This document shows, piece after piece, positions 16,274 through 34,315 of a stretch of DNA of 49,386 bases. The stretch spans positions 1-49,386 of the forward strand of contig CAJTVF010000016.1 in the NCBI GenBank assembly GCA_910579435.1, given 5' to 3'. Positions within the stretch are counted from its first letter, which is position 1. The number at the start of each line of letters is the position of its first letter. Source of the DNA: an uncultured Oscillibacter sp. (GTDB lineage: Bacteria > Bacillota > Clostridia > Oscillospirales > Oscillospiraceae). Both the position numbers and the translations under genes were made by a program. The notes under the pieces are model-generated. The model made no database searches and had not been told where the DNA came from. It worked only from the letters and a program-made list of their open reading frames with translations.

Positions 16274-16298
16274 ACTTTTCAAATGTGAATCCGGATCT

Positions 16299-16391
16299 GC
16301 GGAAGTACCCAAGTGGCCGAAGGGGCTCCCCTGCTAAGGGAGTAGGCTGGATAAAACCGGCGCGAGGGTTCAAATCCCTCCTTCCGCGCCA
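16299..16391 (+). tRNA. tRNA-Ser (anticodon GCT)
   Basis: Acceptor GCGGAAG pairs with CTTCCGC, discriminator G and encoded CCA follow. Anticodon stem CTCCC/GGGAG encloses CTGCTAA, anticodon GCT, reading AGC/AGU. Long variable arm and GAGGGTTCAAATCCCTC T-arm. It lies 25 bp after the first tRNA-Ser and is surely co-transcribed. Confidence 0.96.
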
Positions 16392-16395
16392 GAGA

Positions 16396-16433
16396 AAACC
16401 CTGGAATCGCAATGATTCCAGGGTTTCCTCTTT
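16396..16433 (+). terminator. terminator of the tRNA-Ser pair
   Basis: AAACCCTGGAAT pairs with ATTCCAGGGTTT around a short loop, followed by CCTCTTT, immediately after the second tRNA. Confidence 0.85.
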
Positions 16434-16558
16434 CTGTTGCCCGTATTGCCCTCCGGCCCCGGAAGCCAATTGCATAAACCGCTCCGTTGAAAGCGCGCGC
16501 GCCCCCAAAAGCCCCCTGCCGGTCACAGGGCGGGGGCTGAAAAATATCTGGATTTGCC

Positions 16559-16587
16559 TTGCGTTTCAAGGTTCGCAGGTGTACAAT
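16559..16587 (+). promoter_or_regulatory. promoter of the SLH protein gene
   Basis: TTGCGT (16559-16564), 17-base spacer, TACAAT (16582-16587), about 30 bp upstream of the ATG. Just before it, at about 16508-16541, lies a GC hairpin (AGCCCCC/GGGGGCT) followed by GAAAAAT, of unclear role. Confidence 0.65.
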
Positions 16588-16616
16588 GGGAGCATGGCAA
16601 AAAAAGGAGAGGTACT

Positions 16617-18044
16617 ATGAAACGAATCGCATCCCTGGTCCTGGCCCTGGCCCTGTGCGCCGGTCTCGCCGTCCCCGCCCTGGCGGCGGAGTTTTCGGAT
16701 GTTCCCGCCGGCCACGCCTTTTATGGCGGAATTTCATACTGTGCGGAAAACGGCATCGTCGGCGGCTACTCTGACGGGACCTTCCGGCCCGGCAGGACGG
16801 TTACACGGTCGAACTTCTCCGTCATGCTGTCCCGAGCGTTCTTTGCCGATGAAGTTAAGAAGTACGACACGGACGCGTATAAGGCCGTCTGGTTTGGGCC
16901 CAATACGAAGGCGCTGTCTATGGCAGGCGTTCTCAGGAACACCAGCTTTCAGTACGGCTTTGGTGATGCGTCCATCATGGACCAGACGATTAGCCGGTAT
17001 GACATGGCCCAGCTCATGACCAATATCATGACCAAGCAGGGCTTTGCCGCCGGAGAGGCGGAAAAAGCCGCCGCCGTCTCTCGGATTACGGACTATTCCA
17101 GCATTCCAAGCCAGTACCGGGACGCGGTAGCTAACGTGTATGCCCTTGGCATCATCGGCGGCTACTCCGACGGGACCTTCGGCGGAACCGTCACCATGAA
17201 CCGGGGACAGGCCGCCGTGGTGATCTACCGCATGATGCAGTACTCCGGCAATTCCGGGACTGAAGTGCCGGCGCCCATTCCCGAAGCCCCTGCCGCCCCG
17301 ACTCCCAGCGAGCCCAATGCGTCCAGCACTCCCAGCCAGACGGCAAGCACCCTGGCAGACGGCTCTGCCATCACCGAATCCAACGTTCAGACACTGCTGA
17401 ACGAGCTCAGAGCTAAATATCCGGACGGTTCGCTGTACGCAACAGTTGGCACCAAAATCTACACAAATATTTATAGCCCCGTGAGTGGTGCCAGCTACGG
17501 AATTCAATGTGGCGGATGGGCTGCTCTGGCAAGCGACTATATCTTTGGAAAAACCACACCTGTCAGAACCCACAAGAACTTCAACCAGGTACGCATTGGT
17601 GATGTGTTTTATACCAAAGAACACAAGATGGTTATTGTAGGAACCCAAAAATGTAGCATTTGTGGAACAACCGGATATGCTGTATGCGACTCCGGCAGCT
17701 CTTACAAAGTTGCTTGGAACTACACAGCAACACTTTGTCCTAATTGCGACGCGAATTGCGGAACAAACCCTACTTTCATCACCCGCTATCCTACTGACAG
17801 CACTGTGCCCTATCTCCAAATTAGCGAAGCAACCGGCTCCAGCGGTTCGAACTCCAATAACTCCGGCAGCACTGGTTCCAGCTCTACGACTCCCAGCACG
17901 GCTCCGAGTACGACGCCCAGCACCGGCCGCACCTGCGACCTATGCGGCAATTCCAGCACCAACTGGTTCTGGTCCGCCGACCGCAGCAAGCATATCTGCA
18001 GCAGCTGCTACGCCACACCCTCCGGCAAGGCATTTGTCGCCTAA
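16617..18044 (+). CDS. SLH-domain surface protein with cysteine-rich C-terminal half
   Basis: A 475-residue secreted protein; the ATG at 16617 follows AAAAGGAGAGG and opens a signal peptide (MKRIASLVLALALCAGLAVP, likely cut after ALAA at 24). Residues ~25-215 contain SLH repeats (FSDVPAGHAFYGGISYCAEN, GYSDGTFRPGRTVTRS, GYSDGTFGGTVTMNRGQAA) that bind pyruvylated cell-wall polymer. A Pro/Ser linker leads to an unfamiliar domain with GIQCGGWAALASDYIFG (C298), VRIGDVFY and H336, faintly like NlpC/P60-type cysteine hydrolases, though the Cys-His spacing is short. CxxC pairs (CSIC, CPNC) follow, then a Ser/Thr linker and a zinc-ribbon-like end (CDLC...CSSC). The 17380-17830 DNA is clearly more AT-rich than its surroundings. 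Confidence 0.8.
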   Translation: MKRIASLVLALALCAGLAVPALAAEFSDVPAGHAFYGGISYCAENGIVGGYSDGTFRPGRTVTRSNFSVMLSRAFFADEVKKYDTDAYKAVWFGPNTKALSMAGVLRNTSFQYGFGDASIMDQTISRYDMAQLMTNIMTKQGFAAGEAEKAAAVSRITDYSSIPSQYRDAVANVYALGIIGGYSDGTFGGTVTMNRGQAAVVIYRMMQYSGNSGTEVPAPIPEAPAAPTPSEPNASSTPSQTASTLADGSAITESNVQTLLNELRAKYPDGSLYATVGTKIYTNIYSPVSGASYGIQCGGWAALASDYIFGKTTPVRTHKNFNQVRIGDVFYTKEHKMVIVGTQKCSICGTTGYAVCDSGSSYKVAWNYTATLCPNCDANCGTNPTFITRYPTDSTVPYLQISEATGSSGSNSNNSGSTGSSSTTPSTAPSTTPSTGRTCDLCGNSSTNWFWSADRSKHICSSCYATPSGKAFVA

Positions 18045-18120
18045 AATCGCAGGAAACTTGAATAAATGATTCGGAGCATTTCCCCTAAACAAATAGACAG
18101 GTACAAGCGCAAAAATCAGA

Positions 18121-18157
18121 CCGCCGCGGGCTGTAAAGCCTGCGGCGGCCGTTTTTT
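18121..18157 (+). terminator. terminator after the SLH gene
   Basis: CCGCCGCGGGCT pairs with AGCCTGCGGCGG (one mismatch) over a GTAA loop, followed by CCGTTTTTT. Confidence 0.88.
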
Positions 18158-18241
18158 GCCTTAATATCAGCACCGGCGGCGGCAAAATAAAAGACAGTCT
18201 TTCCGTCTTGAAAAAACCTGGCATAAAACGCCCGTTTCCCC

Positions 18242-18270
18242 TTGACAGAGGGAAACGGGCGTGGTAAAAT
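18242..18270 (+). promoter_or_regulatory. rpoBC promoter
   Basis: TTGACA (18242-18247), 17-base spacer, TAAAAT (18265-18270). The promoter is embedded in an inverted repeat, CGCCCGTTTCCC/GGGAAACGGGCG (about 18229-18261), which straddles the -35 box. The leader to the rpoB ATG is ~158 nt and holds two hairpins: GCGGGTGG/CCTCCCGC at 18287-18306, and CCGCCGC/GCGGCGG at 18400-18415 just before the ribosome binding site. Confidence 0.8.
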
Positions 18271-18434
18271 AAAGCACTTATCGACAGCGGGTGGAAAACC
18301 TCCCGCTTCATACCTTATTCGGAGTATAGCACATTTCCCAGAAGAATGCAAGAGCAGGGCGAGGGGTTTTTAACAACGGCGCCCGGCGTGTCTCTATCCC
18401 CGCCGCCTGCGGCGGCAGAAAGGTGAATGTGAAG

Positions 18435-22157
<3,723 letters not shown>

Positions 22158-22203
22158 AGCGTTCATTAAATAAATCCGGAGCAATGAAGGAGGAACGCGC
22201 AAT

Positions 22204-26082
<3,879 letters not shown>

Positions 26083-26100
26083 GAAGGCGCGGCGATACGA

Positions 26101-26135
26101 AAAAAGCGGAGGTTCCGTTCGGAACCTCCGCTTTT
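26101..26135. terminator. bidirectional terminator between rpoC and comM
   Basis: AAAGCGGAGGTTCC pairs with GGAACCTCCGCTTT around GTTC, with an A-run before and a T-run after, so it can stop transcription of the convergent rpoC (+) and comM (-). Confidence 0.9.
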
Positions 26136-26136
26136 A

Positions 26137-27654
26137 TCAGCTCTTTAGAATATCTGTATTCCGGTACTGGATGGCCTCCGCCAAATGGGCCGCGCCAATG
26201 TCCGCCTCCCCGTCCAGGTCCGCGATGGTCCGGGCTACCCGGAGGATGCGGTCATGGGACCGGGCCGTCAGGCCCATGCGCTGGAAGGCGTTTTTCATCA
26301 GCGCCTCCCCGGCGCTGTCCAGGCGGCAGAACTCCCCCAGCTGCGCCGGGGCGATTTGGGCGTTGCAGGCCGCGCCGGAACCGGCCAGCCTTCCGGCCTG
26401 GATGGCCCGGGCGGCGTCCACCCGCCGCTTTACCTCCGCCGAGGACTCCGGCGTCTCCCGGCGGCGCATGGCCTCGTACTCCACCGAGGGCACCGTCACA
26501 TGGAGGTCGATCCGGTCCAGCAGGGGGCCGGAAATCTTCTCCACATACCGCTCCCGGTCCCGCTGGGAGCAGGTACACCGCCGGTCCGGGTGCCCCCGCC
26601 AGCCGCAGCGGCAGGGATTCATGGCGCAGATGAGCTGAAACCGGGCGGGAAGCCGCAGGGTCCCCCCGGCCCGGGAGATGGTGACCTCCCCATCCTCCAG
26701 GGGCTGGCGGAGGATTTCCAGCGCGTCCCGGCGGAACTCCGGCAGCTCGTCCAGAAACAGCACGCCGTTGTGGGCCAGGGAGATTTCCCCGGGCCGCATG
26801 GCGGGCCCGCCGCCGGTGAGGGCGGAGGCGGAGACGGTGTGATGGGGACTGCGGAAGGGGCGGCGGGTCAGCAGCGGGTGCTTCGGGTCCGCCAGCCCCG
26901 CCACGGACCACACGCCGGAGGCCGCCAGGGCCTCCTCCCGGCTCATGTCCGGCAGGATAGAGGGCAGCCGTTTCGCCAGCATGGACTTTCCCGCGCCGGG
27001 AGAGCCGATCATCAGCAGGTTGTGCCCTCCGGCGGCGGCGATCTCCAGCGCCCGCTTCACGTTCTCCTGACCCATCACGTCCCGGAGGTCCAACAAGCCC
27101 GTTTCGTCCTCCGCCGGGGTCCAGGCCGGAGCGGGGGAGAGGTGTTTTTCCCCCCGGAGGTGGGCGGTCAGGGCCTCCACGTCCGGTACGCCGTAGACGG
27201 TCAATCCCCCGGCAAGCGTCGCCTCCGCGGCGTTGCCCGCCGGGACGAAGAGCTGCCGCACCCCCGCCTTCTCCGCCGCCAGGGCCATGGGGAGAACCCC
27301 CGCCACGCTCCGCAGGGTCCCGGACAGGGACAGCTCCCCCACAAACGCCGCGTCCGCCGGGGGCGCGGGGAGGTCCCCGTTTGCCGCCAGCAGTCCCACA
27401 AAAATGGGCAGGTCGTAGAGGGTCCCCGCCTTCTTCTGCCCCGCCGGGGCCAGATTCACGGTGATGCGGCTGACGGGGAACTTGGCCCCGCAGTTTTTCA
27501 CCGCCGCCCGGACCCGCTCCCGGGCCTCCCGCACGGCGGCGTCCGGCAGGCCCACCACGTCGAAGGCGGGGAGCCCGCCGGAGAGAAAGCACTCGGCGCT
27601 GACCTCGTAGCCGGAGACGCCGTTTAAGCCAAGGGAACGCACCGTGACCACCAT
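26137..27654 (-). CDS. comM: YifB/ComM family Mg-chelatase-like AAA+ ATPase
   Basis: A 505-residue protein of the YifB/ComM family. Its E. coli/Vibrio relative ComM is a helicase promoting branch migration during natural transformation; the role in Clostridia is less certain. An N-terminal Lon-protease-like fold (residues 1-165) is followed by Walker A GSPGAGKS (217-224), Walker B GVLFLDELPEF and a C-terminal winged region. The start at 27654 follows GGGAGG and gives the family N-terminus MVVTVRSLGLNGVSGYEV; 56 further in-frame upstream residues are not conserved. Confidence 0.93.
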   Translation of the reverse strand: MVVTVRSLGLNGVSGYEVSAECFLSGGLPAFDVVGLPDAAVREARERVRAAVKNCGAKFPVSRITVNLAPAGQKKAGTLYDLPIFVGLLAANGDLPAPPADAAFVGELSLSGTLRSVAGVLPMALAAEKAGVRQLFVPAGNAAEATLAGGLTVYGVPDVEALTAHLRGEKHLSPAPAWTPAEDETGLLDLRDVMGQENVKRALEIAAAGGHNLLMIGSPGAGKSMLAKRLPSILPDMSREEALAASGVWSVAGLADPKHPLLTRRPFRSPHHTVSASALTGGGPAMRPGEISLAHNGVLFLDELPEFRRDALEILRQPLEDGEVTISRAGGTLRLPARFQLICAMNPCRCGWRGHPDRRCTCSQRDRERYVEKISGPLLDRIDLHVTVPSVEYEAMRRRETPESSAEVKRRVDAARAIQAGRLAGSGAACNAQIAPAQLGEFCRLDSAGEALMKNAFQRMGLTARSHDRILRVARTIADLDGEADIGAAHLAEAIQYRNTDILKS

Positions 27655-27785
27655 AAGACTTACCTCCCGCAAGCGGAGCGGCGGAGCGCCGCTGTGTTTC
27701 TGTGGGATCATGATACCACAGATTGGGGGAAATGGAAAGCGGAGAATGAGGAGGACGGGAATTTTCCGCTGGGAGAACGGGAGAA

Positions 27786-27832
27786 ATTGTGTTGATGTTA
27801 AGTGAAGTTGACAAAGTTCCAACAGAAGTTGG
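27786..27832. promoter_or_regulatory. comM-XRE intergenic control region
   Basis: The 250-bp divergent gap contains a likely - strand promoter for comM (TTGTCA at 27809-27814 and CACAAT at 27786-27791, 17-base spacer) and an inverted repeat CCAAC-AGAA-GTTGG at 27819-27832 just upstream of it. The repeat is a reasonable operator for the neighbouring XRE protein. I see no convincing + strand -10 box for that gene. Confidence 0.35.
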
Positions 27833-27904
27833 TTGCGGAATGTTTTGAAACGCGAGATGCTGGTCCCGGCTTGAACGGCCCGTCAATATAAGGAGGACTG
27901 CAAC

Positions 27905-28276
27905 ATGAATTTCAACGAAAAACTGATTGACCTGCGGAAAAGCAGGGGCTTGTCCCAAGAGGAACTGGGAGCAGAGCTGCATGTATCCCGGCAGACGGTA
28001 TCCAAATGGGAGTCCGCCCAGTCTTATCCCGACTTCCAGCGATTAGTGCTCCTGAGTGATTACTTCGGCTTGACGCTGGACGCGCTGGTTCGGGATGTGG
28101 ATGTGCAGGAGGTCCGGGAAAAGAATTGGAACAGCGAAAAGCTGGACTCCATTTACCAGGACGTGAACAAGGCGAAGCGGATTTTTAAGTGGTGGCTGAT
28201 TGGCGCGGGGACGGCGGCGGGGATTGTACTGACCCTGCTGGTGAATTTCTTTCTCCACGCGGTATTCGTCTGGTAA
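27905..28276 (+). CDS. XRE-family regulator with C-terminal membrane segment
   Basis: A 123-residue protein. Residues 5-60 are a classical XRE helix-turn-helix (LSQEELGAELHVSRQTVSKW, then SYPDFQRLVLLSDYFGLTLD). A short charged linker leads to one hydrophobic segment at about 96-118, so the DNA-binding domain would be tethered at the membrane inner face. Such XRE-TM proteins are common in Firmicutes and their signals are mostly unknown. AAGGAGG precedes the ATG. It could control its own gene, comM or the downstream oxidoreductase; none is shown. Confidence 0.85.
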   Translation: MNFNEKLIDLRKSRGLSQEELGAELHVSRQTVSKWESAQSYPDFQRLVLLSDYFGLTLDALVRDVDVQEVREKNWNSEKLDSIYQDVNKAKRIFKWWLIGAGTAAGIVLTLLVNFFLHAVFVW

Positions 28277-28338
28277 GCGGAATCGTTTGCCCGCCAAGAA
28301 TCTCCAGGAAAATTTGTGCAAAAAATAACAAAGCGGCA

Positions 28339-28367
28339 GTTTACACCGGGGAACCGCCGTGTTATAA
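28339..28367 (+). promoter_or_regulatory. promoter of pyruvate:ferredoxin oxidoreductase gene
   Basis: TTTACA (28339-28344), 17-base spacer, perfect TATAAT (28362-28367). The ~90-nt leader contains a hairpin TTGCCG/CGGCAA close to the ribosome binding site GGAGG (28451-28455). Confidence 0.85.
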
Positions 28368-28462
28368 TGGAATCGCATGGGGTCCGGCGGGAGAGAGCTC
28401 CGGTCCCCTGTCTTTGGAGAGATTGCCGTCCCCCGGGCGGCAAATTTACAGGAGGTAAGTTT

Positions 28463-32128
<3,666 letters not shown>

Positions 32129-32456
32129 GGCGTCGCAAAGTCCGCTAAGCTCCGTTCCCGCCGCCAGCCTGCGGCCTCTGGCGAGAACTGCGCCCGCTCC
32201 CTTGCTCTGCCTCTCTTCAAGGGGGAGCAGGCTCCCCCTTGAGCAACCCCCATCCCCTGCGGGGGGACGGGGGACGAAGGACGGGGAGTGGGAAGTTTCC
32301 TGAATAAAAAGAGGACCACGGGTATTGCCCGTGGTCCTCTTTTGTGCGGGGATGGATTGGAACCTTGGTCGAAATGCTCCCGGTGATCGGTAGGCCGGAG
32401 CACTCTCTTTGTGGGGCCTGACCAAGGGGTCAGGCCATTCCCCCAGTGTCTGCCAT
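32129..32456. other. noncoding gap with intergenic palindromes
   Basis: No gene is seen in this 328-bp gap. It holds a near-loopless palindrome at 32217-32242 (TCAAGGGGGAGC-AG-GCTCCCCCTTGA), a C/G-rich stretch to ~32290, a bidirectional terminator, and a hairpin GGCCTGACC/GGTCAGGCC at 32415-32436 just past the end of the S41 gene. The first palindrome with its CCTCTCT flank resembles dispersed intergenic repeats of gut Clostridia, but only one copy is in this window. Confidence 0.5.
32308..32343. terminator. bidirectional terminator after nifJ
   Basis: AAAGAGGACCACGGG pairs perfectly with CCCGTGGTCCTCTTT around TATTG, with A-run and T-run on the two sides. It lies between convergent nifJ and the S41-protease gene. 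Confidence 0.92.
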
Positions 32457-34175
32457 TCAATCGAGCAGGGCTTTCAGCCCAGCAGCCAGCTCCTCCCCCT
32501 GGGTCCGGGTGAGGCCCTTAGTGAAATCCGCGTCCTTGGGCAGTAGGCCCAGGTCCCAGGCCCGGGTTACGGCCGTCTGTTCCCAGCCCTCCGCCAGGAC
32601 GGTGGGAATGGGGCCTGTGCGGGTTGCCGCCGGGTCGGGCGCAATGTCCAGGGCCTCCGCTGTCCGGCCCAGGAACACGGCGGCCTCCCGCCAGGTGATG
32701 GGCCGCGCGGCGGAGAAGGTTCCCTCTGTGCCGCCCTTGGCGACGCCCTGCTCCTTGGTCCAGGCCATGGCGGGGAGGTACCACTCGATGCCAAAGCTGT
32801 CGGCAAAGGGGAGCTGCTCAAGGCTTACCTCCGGGCTTCCCGCCGCCTCATAGAGCTGCCCGATGAACCGTCCCCGGGTCAGGGGCGCGTCGGAGTGGTT
32901 CGCGGGGACCAGTTGCTGGTCCGGGGCGGCGAGGCACCACTCCGCCAGGGTATCCTTTCCCGCCAAGGTGTCCTCCAGGGTCTGGTACACCAGCACATCC
33001 GGCTCCAGGGCCACCACGCCCCGGCCCGCCGCCGCGTCCAGCAGGGTGTTCAGGTCCAGGTACTTGCTGGAAAGCTGGCCCCGGACCGTGGAATTCGGCA
33101 GGGAGAAGGTCTGCACCGCGCCGAAGTGGCAGACGCTGCCCCCGGCGGGCTCCCCGGCCAGTACGCCGCCCATCTCTTGGATTTCCACGGCGTTGATGAG
33201 GGCGGAGGAGAAGGTGGCCTCCCCAATGAGGCCCACTAGCTTTACGCCGCTATCCATGGCCCTCCGCAGCGTCTCAAAGAGGGGCCAGATCACCCCGTCG
33301 GATCCGCCGCCGTTGTTCCGGAGGTCCAGCAGTACCCGGCTGTAGTTCCCGGCGTTCAGGTCCTGTTCCGCGGCGGCTGCAAAGTCCTCCATGGAAAGGT
33401 CCTCCGCCTCCCGGCAGATGTTGTACTGGATATAATAGATGGAATCCGTCAGGGGCTTGGCAAAATAGTAAGCGTCCGCCGCCGCCGTCTCCGGCGCGCC
33501 TTGAATGCGGTCGGAAATCCGCACGGCCTCCAGCTCGTTCATGGCCTCCAGGCCCATGGGCTTCAGAGACAGCGTTTTCCCGTTTTTCAAGGTGACAGTC
33601 AACGGCTCCCCGGCCTCCACCAGGCCCAGGTACTCATAGATATCCGCCACGTTGCACGCCTGGCGGAAGGACCGCCGGAGGTGGACCGGGTTGTCGGAGG
33701 CGAACACCGTCCCGAACGCGCCGATGACATCTTTGACCGGCTTCCCCGCCAGCCCCATGATTTCCTGACACAGCAAGTTCTCGTCCTCCGGAGCTGCGGC
33801 GGAGAGATACCAGCTCTCGCCCTGCCGGACCATGGCGAAGGGATAGGCCCGGAAGTCCGCCGCGCCGCCGATGGCGATGCTGGTGTGAGAGTCTCCCACC
33901 AGCGCCGTCAGGCGCATAAGGTCCAAGAGGAATTCGGCGTCGCTTTCGGTTTCCAGCCGCCCCTCGATCTCCGTTTTCAGCGCCAGGAATTCACCCTCCG
34001 GCGTGTTGGCGAACACGTCCGGGTGGTGCTCCACCAGGACCGTTTCATAGAGGAAATCCAGGTCCTCCAGCCGCTGCTTCGCGCTCAGCGGCTCCGCCGC
34101 CAGGGCCGGGACCGTCAGCAGGGCCGACAGGCACAGCCCCAGGGCCCGCCCGGCCAGTTTTTTCAGCTTGTTCAT
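32457..34175 (-). CDS. secreted S41-family serine protease with C-terminal SLH-like repeats
   Basis: A 572-residue exported protein. The start at 34175 follows GGAGGGCG and opens a signal peptide (MNKLKKLAGRALGLCLSALL, ending ALAA). The S41 (tail-specific/tricorn-type) fold shows GDSHTSIAI, the strand SRVLLDLRNNGGGSDGVIW and the nucleophile region ATFSSALINA (Ser 323 likely), followed by GGVLAGEPAGGS. The last ~130 residues look like degenerate SLH repeats (FADSFGIEWYLPAMAWTKEQ, PITWREAAVFLGRTAEAL, AVTRAWDLGLLP), suggesting cell-wall attachment. No PDZ domain is obvious. It has its own promoter. Confidence 0.85.
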   Translation of the reverse strand: MNKLKKLAGRALGLCLSALLTVPALAAEPLSAKQRLEDLDFLYETVLVEHHPDVFANTPEGEFLALKTEIEGRLETESDAEFLLDLMRLTALVGDSHTSIAIGGAADFRAYPFAMVRQGESWYLSAAAPEDENLLCQEIMGLAGKPVKDVIGAFGTVFASDNPVHLRRSFRQACNVADIYEYLGLVEAGEPLTVTLKNGKTLSLKPMGLEAMNELEAVRISDRIQGAPETAAADAYYFAKPLTDSIYYIQYNICREAEDLSMEDFAAAAEQDLNAGNYSRVLLDLRNNGGGSDGVIWPLFETLRRAMDSGVKLVGLIGEATFSSALINAVEIQEMGGVLAGEPAGGSVCHFGAVQTFSLPNSTVRGQLSSKYLDLNTLLDAAAGRGVVALEPDVLVYQTLEDTLAGKDTLAEWCLAAPDQQLVPANHSDAPLTRGRFIGQLYEAAGSPEVSLEQLPFADSFGIEWYLPAMAWTKEQGVAKGGTEGTFSAARPITWREAAVFLGRTAEALDIAPDPAATRTGPIPTVLAEGWEQTAVTRAWDLGLLPKDADFTKGLTRTQGEELAAGLKALLD

Positions 34176-34211
34176 CAGTATCGCCCTCCGCTTTCCTAGT
34201 TTAATAATACA

Positions 34212-34240
34212 ATAGTACAACCGGGGCCCGCAAAAGTCAA
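34212..34240 (-). promoter_or_regulatory. promoter of the S41 protease gene
   Basis: Read on the - strand: TTGACT (34235-34240), 17-base spacer, TACTAT (34212-34217), ~37 bp upstream of the start codon. Confidence 0.7.
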
Positions 34241-34282
34241 GCCTCACATGACAACACGAGACAGCCTGGGAAAATTCTTCAA

Positions 34283-34310
34283 AAAAGGACCGCCTTTTCA
34301 GGCGGTCCGG
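34283..34310 (-). terminator. terminator of the apbE-M3 peptidase operon
   Basis: GGACCGCC pairs with GGCGGTCC around a 6-base loop, followed on the - strand by TTTTTT. It lies just past the stop of the M3 peptidase gene. Confidence 0.88.
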
Positions 34311-34315
34311 GAAAG

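Noticed and set aside
16164..16569. Two - strand frames over the tRNA-Ser genes (containing GFEPT-like strings)
   Set aside because: These are the well-known false proteins produced by translating tRNA-Ser genes in antisense.
26185..27627. 480-codon + strand frame opposite comM
   Set aside because: Low-complexity Gly/Pro/Arg/His translation; comM on the other strand has all its ATPase motifs.
27655..27822. N-terminal extension of comM by 56 residues
   Set aside because: Not conserved and crosses the promoter region; the internal ATG at 27654 has a good ribosome binding site.
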